A stretch of DNA of 64,000 nt, taken from Andalucia godoyi (lineage: Eukaryota > Discoba > Jakobea > Jakobida > Andaluciidae). A program made the position numbers and the translations under genes. The stretch covers positions 195,507 through 259,506 of the forward strand of contig VRVR01000021.1 in NCBI GenBank assembly GCA_009859145.1, given 5' to 3'. Each line of letters starts with the position of its first letter. Position 1 is the stretch's first letter. Of this stretch, positions 27,004-35,100 are shown one piece after another. The notes below the pieces were generated by a model. That model was given only the letters and a program-made list of their open reading frames with translations. It was not told the origin of the DNA and did no database searches.

Positions 27004-28290
27004 ATGAAGGATCTTATTGTGGGAGTGGAGACGTCGTGTGACGACACGTGTGTCGCAGTGATGAGCATGGAGTCGGGTGATGTCCTGTATGAATCGCGAG
27101 TGTCGCAAGAGCATTTGAACGAGCGGTTTGCAGGAGTGAAGCCAGATGCAGCGGCCAAAGAACATTCCCGTGTCTTGGACTCCATTCTCGTAGAAGCACT
27201 GCGTAGAAGCAGCATTGGAACAGCATATAATGGTAATGGCAACGTCACTGACGACAGGACCACTGTCAGTGGCTATCATGGCGACTCAGAGAGCGGGCGG
27301 GAGGGTGCTTCGTCCGTTTCAGTGTTAGACAGTGCGCTGGCGAACCAAAGTCTGTTTTCTGTGCTCAGAGAACGAGTTGCGGCGGTTGCATATACAAGAG
27401 GACCGGGTCTTGCAATGTGTTTAGCCGTGGGTGCGTCGTCATCGCGCACTTTGGCTTCGCGTTTGCAAGTTCCCTTGTTCCCTGTGCATCACTTGGCTGC
27501 GCATTTGCTTGTTCCACGGTTGTTTTCACGGTCGATTGCATTTCCATTTCTTGGATTGCTGGTATCAGGAGGCCACTGTCTCGTCGCAATGAGCCGCTCG
27601 CCTGCAAAACACGAGGTTCTGGCGGAAACCATGGATGATGCTCTGGGTGAAGCGTTCGACAAGACGGCCCGTTTGCTTATGCTTCCGCATCCTCACAACG
27701 GCCAGACCCTCGAACGGGAGGCGCTGAAGGCCACTGATCCGGAGAAGTTTCTGTCACGCATGCCGCTTCCATTGAGGAACACGCCTGCCACGAAGGCATT
27801 CTCGTTTGCAGGACTAAAGACGAGTATGCTGCGATTGGTGCTCGAGCTGTCTGGACAGAAGCAAAAGGATCATATCCGACTGTCGCAAGTTGCAGCATCT
27901 GCGCTTTCCATTGAAGACCGCAGGAACCTTGCTGCGGCCTTTCAGACCGTTGCGACGAAGCATGTGGTCAGACAGGTCGGTTCGGTGATGGATGGCATTC
28001 CGTTCAGCACAACAAGGCAGCTCATTGTTTCGGGCGGTGTCGCTTCGAACCAGTTTCTGCGGTCCAGTTTGGAAGCATTGTGTGAGGATCGGGGATGGAA
28101 AGTTGATTTCCCTCCACCGCCAGTCTGTACGGACAATGCAGTGATGGTGTGTTGGGCAGCAAGAGACATGAAGAAGGAAATGGCATGGACAGGATGGGAC
28201 GGCCAAGTTGCGGATGCCCGGTTCGCGGCTGGAAAAGGAATTCAACCGCGGTGGTTTGTGGAAGATTGGGCGAGTTTCAAAGATCTCTGA
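27004..28290 (+). CDS. OSGEPL1: Mitochondrial tRNA t6A synthase, Qri7/OSGEPL1
   Basis: 428 residues from the first in-frame ATG (27004). TsaD/Kae1/Qri7-family enzyme that transfers the threonylcarbamoyl group to A37 of ANN-decoding tRNAs; the closest group is the mitochondrial one. Motifs in order: GVETSCDDTCVAV, metal ligands in HHLAAH (about 162-167), LLVSGGHC, DDALGEAFDKTARLL, FSFAGLKTS, VSGGVASNQFLR and CTDNAVM. A low-complexity insertion (about 69-110) expands the N-terminal lobe relative to bacterial TsaD. No strong targeting peptide is seen, so the organelle location is inferred from the subfamily. Confidence 0.92.
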   Translation: MKDLIVGVETSCDDTCVAVMSMESGDVLYESRVSQEHLNERFAGVKPDAAAKEHSRVLDSILVEALRRSSIGTAYNGNGNVTDDRTTVSGYHGDSESGREGASSVSVLDSALANQSLFSVLRERVAAVAYTRGPGLAMCLAVGASSSRTLASRLQVPLFPVHHLAAHLLVPRLFSRSIAFPFLGLLVSGGHCLVAMSRSPAKHEVLAETMDDALGEAFDKTARLLMLPHPHNGQTLEREALKATDPEKFLSRMPLPLRNTPATKAFSFAGLKTSMLRLVLELSGQKQKDHIRLSQVAASALSIEDRRNLAAAFQTVATKHVVRQVGSVMDGIPFSTTRQLIVSGGVASNQFLRSSLEALCEDRGWKVDFPPPPVCTDNAVMVCWAARDMKKEMAWTGWDGQVADARFAAGKGIQPRWFVEDWASFKDL

Positions 28291-28437
28291 GACCCCCGCA
28301 AGCCAAATTTACCCCAAAGCACAGCACATCACAGAACAAAAATGAACGCAGCAATGTTTTGGTATTAAGAGGGAGGAGGGAGGCGGGAGGCGGGAGCGGT
28401 TGTTTCCATGTTGCACTCTTCGGGAGGGGAAATTTTA

Positions 28438-29776
28438 CTACTGCTTTGCGCGAATCTTGACGATTGCTGCAACTTGTGTGGACATGGCAACAGATTGATT
28501 ATCTTGGAAGTTGGCCGCATTCTGTGCCAACGAGTCCTTGTCATACAGATAATTGACCATCCAGCCAAAGGATTGCCGTTGACCATTTTCGCTAAGATCC
28601 GCCATCGAGTTCAATCTCCAGAGAACCGCACCATTTGCACAATGGAACCTCATGACGGGGTCCTTCTTCTGAACAGCGAGATACTCGGCAACAACGACGG
28701 ACTGTTCACCAAACGTCATGCTCGAGAAATCAATCTCCTTGGCCCTCAAGTATGGTGCCAGAGTCGGAATAGGCGACAGTGTGCTCATTTTAGTGACATT
28801 TGCAAAGTCTGCGGCGTCATCGAACCGTGACGAGTACACCATCTTTTTCAGCAAGATGTTCCCCATATCCATTCCCTTCAGTCCCTTGTGGGGCGAGTTG
28901 ATGGAGTAGAAGATCGCACAAGGATTCGTGATGTCGCAATTCCGCGTATTCGCAGCCTCGTATATGCCGTCGTCGAAGATATCCTTCATGGAGCTTGCAA
29001 CGTCTGGCACAAACGCAACGCTGACGAATGCCAGTGGATCCTTCATGGAATCCGAAGTCAGCATGTAGATTCGCCTGTTTCGTCCGCATGCTCGGATCTC
29101 TACATCCTGCACGTCACGGAACTTGTGCACGGATTCATTGGCCATAACGAACGCCGTCCATGATCTCCATTTTTCATCATTGTTTCTGTGCCGAGTGAAG
29201 CTCTGAACTCGCAACACTGCGGGAGACAACCAATACGAAAAGAGCGTATCGAGCGACCTTTTGAGGGTTTCCATCTCTGGAACAGCACTCATGTTATTCT
29301 AGATAAATCGAACATGACAGCGAGAATCCGGCAAGCCCATTTTTCCCCTCCGCGGAATAGCCAAAGACAAACCAACGGAGCAACGGAGAAAAGAGAAATT
29401 AGAAAAACGCACACGCACACACGCACACACGCACACACACCAAGACCAGCAAGCAAAGCGTAAGCAATCAAAACACAAACACACATACAAGCACAGTATT
29501 TCGCAATTGAATCAGAGAATCCAGTCCTTGATCACTTGCCAACTGTTGAAATAACAAGATATGGTCCTTTTCAGGAAACTCCGACGCAAGACTGGCCAAG
29601 AATGCCGCTTTGGTACGTTCATTCGCCGCGGAATACTGAATCTGCAACGATTTTACAGAATCGGTGGCGATTCCGGCAGGCAAATGTGGGTATTTTGTGA
29701 GTGCATCACGAACCAATCCAGTGGATATGGAAGCCATTCGTCGTTGCATCCCAAACCGCACAGCACCACGAAGCAT
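28438..29776 (-). CDS. Malonyl-CoA decarboxylase, two exons
   Basis: Exon 1 is 29776-29489 (96 codons) and exon 2 is 29298-28438. The 190-nt intron (GTATGTGTG...TATCTAG) is phase 0, giving 382 residues. The enzyme converts malonyl-CoA to acetyl-CoA and CO2, controlling fatty-acid oxidation. The GNAT-like catalytic part is unmistakable: SYWLSPAVLRVQSFT, CAIFYSINSPHKGLKGMDMG with the catalytic Ser region, MSTLSPIPTLAPYL, and DPVMRFHCANGAVLWRLNSM with the catalytic His. Exon 1 begins with a basic, hydroxylated stretch (MLRGAVRFGMQRRMASIS) that looks like a mitochondrial presequence. There is no C-terminal SKL-type peroxisomal signal. The helical N-terminal domain is shorter than in animals (~490 residues). 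Confidence 0.9.
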
Positions 29777-30036
29777 TGCCTCCTTTCCTTCCTTCCTACC
29801 TACCTTCCGTCTTCCCTCTCGTACTTGCGACTCGCGATCCCCCGCGACCCCGTGACCCCACCGCGTTGAGGACGTGACAGATCCAACGGCTGACCGTTTT
29901 GTGTTTGAACATCCAACAACCAACATCATACCAGATGTTGTTTATCTTACCCTTTGGAGACGCGATTCTCTTACCGTAGTCAAATCCAGAATTTCTTCAT
30001 TCTTCACTTTTTATTCATACTTTCTATTTCTTTTCT

Positions 30037-30178
30037 GTTGTTTATTATAATCGAACCTTCAAGCAGAACCTCCTCGTCAGAGACAAAACATCTCATGGCT
30101 CCAAAGAGGAATCCTCCCGACAAACTCAAACCGGCCATGCTCCGAAGATAGCGAGAACCAAGAAACCCGTTGATCCCC
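30037..30178 (-). repeat. Dispersed repeat A, copy 2
   Basis: In opposite orientation to the copies at 14619 and 63561. On the plus strand here the copy keeps a continuous frame (containing DKTSHGSKEESSRQT and APKIARTKKP) that stops after a run of lysines near 30217. This is the most coding-like of the three copies. Confidence 0.85.
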
Positions 30179-30597
30179 TCTCGTCGGCGGCGGAGAGCAA
30201 GAAGAAGAAGAAGTGACCCCTCTGATGTAGAGCAATCTGCATTAAAGAGCTGGTGTTCGCCCCCAAATTAAAAAAAAAGCTCATGTGGCTTGGAGTGACA
30301 GCTTAGCCGACGGTCAATAATGATTCATCGGCCGTTGCCACTAATTGCGATATGATGAAGCAATCCAAAGCGCGCGCAAAGAAAAAAACACTGCCACGCG
30401 CCGTGCGTATGCGTATGCGCATGCGTTTGCTATCTTGACAACTCCGTCACACGATGCCCGATTCGTTTCGCCCCATTTTGATCATGAAGTCCCAATAAAC
30501 ACGTCGCCGCGTTGCATTCTCGCACAGCGACGCTCATTTCATTTTCTTATTGTTATTGTCCATGCAACGCAACATCTATCTTGGGAACGTCGCTCAT

Positions 30598-30715
30598 GCC
30601 GAGGGACGTGTTGGGGCCTACCCCCTTCCCAATCATGCTATGCATGTTGTTGGGTTGCAACATTGATTATGGGTGATCAGCGATGATTATCCGTGGATTA
30701 GTGCACAATGTAGGC
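30598..30715 (+). repeat. Dispersed repeat C, copy 1
   Basis: Shares gacgtgttggggccta/cc(c)cttccc at its left end and caatgtaggcg at its right end with 47239-47344, in the same orientation, with diverged middle parts that both contain atgcatgt. No coding content. Confidence 0.6.
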
Positions 30716-30950
30716 GCAAGAAAACAGCAGGACTTCGGAAACAGACCAAGAGCGTCGATCGGTGTCGACTCTCGCTGCACGAATTCTGCGGAATCGTTTT
30801 TTCGTTTGAATGTTTTGCTTTAAATATTTCTTTTAAACATTTTAAATATTTGCTTTTGCGCAGTTATTATTTATTTTTGAGGGGGGTTTTGATACAGTGG
30901 GAAAACGCGCGAACAAAGAAGAAAGAAAGGAAAAAAAAAAAAAAAGAAAA

Positions 30951-31931
30951 ATGTTTTCGTTGTTTGTTGTGGGATTCATAAAGACGCCTTTTCGAGAGCG
31001 AAATGGGACTCCAAGGCAGTCGTTGCTTGCTCCGGCTGTGCGATCGACGCTTAAGATTCTTCCGCAGTGGCACGGAATATCCTCTCTGGATGGCTTGGAA
31101 TCGTTTTCTCATTGTTGGGTTGTTTTTTTGTTCGATCGAAATACCAACGAGGCGAAGAGATCTGGTTCAGAATCGATGGTTCAGACGCTGGATCCACGAC
31201 TCGGTGAACCGACGTCCGCAGAGAAATCCTATTCGGACGCACCGACTGCGGGTCTTGTGACGGACACTGTAAAACAGCCTGTGATGTCCATTCCAGCAAA
31301 AGTGTCGCCACCAAGACTTGGTGGAAAGAAGGTTGGGTTGTTTGCGACACGGACGCCGCATCGACCAAATCCAATCGGCCTTTCACTTGCTCGGATTGAA
31401 AGGCTCGATTTACTGACCGGCACGTTGCACTTGTCTGGACTGGATTTGTGCGACGGTACTGCAGTCCTGGATATCAAGCCGTACCATCCGCAAGATAGGA
31501 TAGAAAGCGCAAAGTTCCCCGAGTGGGTACTTGCAGATACGCGAACGAATGTCGCTACGGAGGCGTCCATGAACGAACTCGAGTTTGCAAGTTGGGTGTC
31601 GGACGACGCTGCATCTGCCCTGAGCATGATTGAGTTCAAGCCGTCTGTGAATTCAATTGTCCGAATTCCAAAGTCGGTGATTCTGAAAATCCGCGGTTGG
31701 CAGCCAAACTCGCAGTTCTACAGTGCCACAGGCCACAGAGATCTCTATGCGTTGGTGTTGTCAGTCGCACAAGTCCTTGCCTGCGAAATTCGGCCTGTGC
31801 ACGTGCGCAAACAGCGGTCTGACCAGACGTTTGGTTTGTGGTTTGACTGTTTTAATTTTCTATTTAGAACCAATGCAGACAGCGTGGATGTCGCGGACGT
31901 GGAACTTTGGATCGACGCGAAACAGCGATAA
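30951..31931 (+). CDS. TrmO-like tRNA (m6t6A37) methyltransferase
   Basis: 326 residues. SAM-dependent enzyme of the UPF0066/TrmO family, which methylates N6 of t6A37 in tRNA. The signature GGKKVGLFATRTPHRPNPIG, with LSLARI following, is intact, preceded by LESFSHCWVVFLFDRN and followed by LDLCDGTAVLDIKPYHP. The C-terminal RPVHVRKQ-DQTFGLWFD part is an added domain found in eukaryotic homologues. It acts downstream of t6A synthesis, and the Qri7/OSGEPL1 t6A gene lies 3 kb upstream, which may be coincidence. The start is the ATG at 30951 after a poly-A tract; a Ser/Thr-rich loop (about 75-120) is an insertion relative to bacterial TrmO. Convergent with the GT5 fusion gene. Confidence 0.88.
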   Translation: MFSLFVVGFIKTPFRERNGTPRQSLLAPAVRSTLKILPQWHGISSLDGLESFSHCWVVFLFDRNTNEAKRSGSESMVQTLDPRLGEPTSAEKSYSDAPTAGLVTDTVKQPVMSIPAKVSPPRLGGKKVGLFATRTPHRPNPIGLSLARIERLDLLTGTLHLSGLDLCDGTAVLDIKPYHPQDRIESAKFPEWVLADTRTNVATEASMNELEFASWVSDDAASALSMIEFKPSVNSIVRIPKSVILKIRGWQPNSQFYSATGHRDLYALVLSVAQVLACEIRPVHVRKQRSDQTFGLWFDCFNFLFRTNADSVDVADVELWIDAKQR

Positions 31932-32180
31932 TTCATCAATTCGTGTAATTTAAAAATGAACAGGAAAAACGAAAACCAGAAAAGAGACGTGCTCACTCCT
32001 CTTCTCTCTGTCATTAAAAAAAAAAAATGAATTCTGTCATTGCTGCGCAGGCCTCTCGTTTCTTTTGAAAACAACGTTTGGTGCATTTTTCAGCTTTTCT
32101 TCTTTCGGTTCGTGAAAAGGGCGATAGAGGGGGAGAAGAAGGAGAAACGTCGAAGCTGGAGTGTGCTTTTACAACCACAA

Positions 32181-35100
32181 CTATTGAGGATTAGTGGACA
32201 ACGGAAGGGAAATTCGACGCGGTTCAGGGTTGGTAGGGGTTGGAATGGAGGGCCTGCGTTGTTCAGTGGTGGCGGTCACCACTCCAGGAGCATTGATCAA
32301 CGGCTTGGTGGAGACGTCAATGGACGAAGGCACACTCGACGCGCGCTCGCGCTCGGAACCAGAAGGAGCGAAGGCGGGCGCAGGCTGGGGTGGGAGTGGC
32401 ACCGGGTACACAGGACCCCCTGAGCTCGACGCGGGCAAAGAGAGACCGCTAGTAGCAGGAGTTGCGAGATCGGCCGTCACCGCAGATGAAGGATACCAAT
32501 TTGTTGTGGACGGCATGCCAACGGGAGCAGAATGTGCAGGTGACATCATGGTTGGGTTCGAGTGGATTGGAATGCTCTGCGCAACAGCTGTGGCGTTTTG
32601 CAATTTCTGTTCCATCTTTTGGACATGCGGTACTGGAGGGAGCCACTCCGGAACTGAGGAAGCCCCCGATGTCGTGCGAACTACACGAACAGAATTCTGG
32701 GTCTGAAGCGAATGCATCTCGTTGATCACATCTTCCACCCACAGACATCCACGGAGTCTCGCAAACTCCTTTCCCCACTGGCGAGAAACGTGCATGGAAT
32801 CCAGAACGGAACGCTCCGCATTCTCGCGCAGCCGCTCATACTGATCTTTGCGCTCGTACACTCTCATGCAACGATCAACACAGTTGATGAAGTCTGCAAC
32901 ACGATACCCCAAAAACAGGAAGCCGTTGCCACGTTCGGAGTCCACGTCAAACTCGGAAACAGTGTCCTTCAAACCGCCGGTGGCAAATGCAACAACAGGG
33001 GTCCCAGCTGCAAAATACTCTTGCTGTACTTGGCCTCCAGGCTCAAACAACGATGGCATCAGTCCAAAGTCTGAGCCGATGTTGACAAGAGGGCCATCGG
33101 CGAAGAACGCATCGGGATCGCACCAGAACTGGTTCGGAAATAGAGACCGAAGGGCACGCATCCGTGCCCCACAGCGAGCCGCATACGGATCCGTATAGTT
33201 CGCCTGTCCGCCGATGATGATCATCAGCTTTCCACTGTAAGTGTACATCAAATGCTCGACAGCATCCACGATGAGATGCACTCCTTTTTGCTCCGTGATT
33301 CTGCCGACAAAGGAGAACACGGGCACAGACGGCTCCGAACGTCCAAAATACTTCTTTTGGACAATTTCTTTGGCTGCCTCATGAGAGGGAGCAATCTTGG
33401 CCATCTGCGCACGACGCACAGCAACACGGATTCCGTTTGAATACGCAAAAGGACGGGCATACTTCCGGAGAACATACGCGTAGGATGACGACGACAGCAG
33501 ATCGTTGCGATACGACAGCGATACGGTTCCCCACTGATCACTCATTCTGAGCGCCGCCCGCGATGAGTCAATACACCTGATGTAGGGGTCCCACACCACA
33601 TCGTCCGGCAGCTGATGAATCCATCCAAAGTGATCATCCGCGGCATGCAAGTGGGCCTCTGGATAGATGCGACCCTGGTAGCCCTCTTCGAGATTGTGGA
33701 CGACATGCATCAGCGTGGCGCCGCGGAACGACGAGCCGTAATATCCGAGTTTGGTATACGCGGCTACCAACCCCGATGGCCAATCATGGGTGACGATTAC
33801 TGCGGGAAGAATGTGCTTCTGGCACAACGTCTCCAGAGCTGCGCGAGCCAGTAACACCACCGTTCGACACTGGTCCATTGCCCTCCCCGATCGGTAAGCG
33901 ACTGGAAAGATATCAGCATGGTGAAGGAAGTAATAATGCACATTGTTGCGGTGCACGTAGTGAAGCCCGACGTTGACGGTATCGAATCCAACGTTTGTCT
34001 GGATGATGCTGTCCAGGAAGATCCCGTCTTCTTTCAGGTAATCCGTCTTTCCGGCATTGTTCTTGTTGTAGTACGGACTTAGCACATGCACTTCCAGTCC
34101 CATAGAAGCGAGATCCTGGGCCAGTGCATCCACCATCACAGCAACACCGCCAATCTTGGACCATGGAGCGATTTCCGGAGTAACCATGACAATGGAACCA
34201 AGCTTGTTGCGCTCAAGCAGAGATCGACACACGTCAAATACAACGGTGTCGATGCCTTGCTTGTTCAGTGCTGCGGATCGAAGATACGACGCAACCACCA
34301 CTTCCTTTGCTGTTTCTTGCTGAACTGCGTGGAACAATACTCGGTGCAACACAGCGGGGAGCAAGTCCCGTTCCAACGGTGGAGTCAGGACGGATGCATA
34401 GCGCTTAATGAGATCGAAGAACTCGTCAGATCTGTTTCTGTCCTGCAGAGCCTTCAGAACATTCTTGTAAAAGTGGTGGCTTGGCAGCGCATGGTCCTGG
34501 CATTCCAAGCATCTGCGAAGGGATGATTCCACCACAAGTCGACGAGAAGACACAGTGTCCTGCATTGGCGACACAAGGAGACAAAGAGAGGAAGAGGGCG
34601 TTACCTGGAACGTAATCGGCTTCATATCGACACCGCTGAGTGCAACGATTTCCTCGCCATAGAAGTATTCGACCTTGCCCTTTGGTTCTACTCGGGAGAC
34701 GGAGTACATTTCATCCGATCGCACGACCGCAGATTTTGGAATCGACAACGGTACCCAGTGCGCATCCGACGGAGACATGTTCACGGCGCAGAAGCACATT
34801 TCTCCCGTTGCTCTAATCCATCGGATAAAACATGCTATCTGATGAGGATTCGGCGAAGGCACAAACTCAAGCTCCCCCTTCAGCAAAACATCGTAGCGTC
34901 TCCGCAAACTCGTTCGCGAAACAACGTATTCCTCTAAAAACTGCTGAGAAAAAGACACATTCATTCGATGCCGTCGACCAGTAGTGATGTCGACGGAAAA
35001 AGGAAAAGTATCCAGTTCGATGGACGAGGTGCAGGGAACCCAAGGCAGCAGATACATGAGATCCAGCATTGTCCACGGATGAGAGGAGTTCAGCGGCAGA

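Larger units (their letters stand above)
29777..30950. other. Gene-poor interval with two dispersed repeats
   Basis: At nearly 1.2 kb this is among the longest gaps in the window. It contains repeat A copy 2 (30037-30178) and repeat C copy 1 (30598-30715). Between them lie a shadow-free A/T stretch, GCGTAT/GCATGC alternations near 30402-30427 and no supported gene. A poly-A tract (30930-30945) precedes the TrmO start. Confidence 0.5.

Noticed and set aside
30037-30220. Repeat A copy 2 as an eS30-type ribosomal protein fragment
   Set aside because: SHGS and PKIARTKK recall eS30 only loosely, and the rest of the protein is missing; the similarity is too weak to claim.
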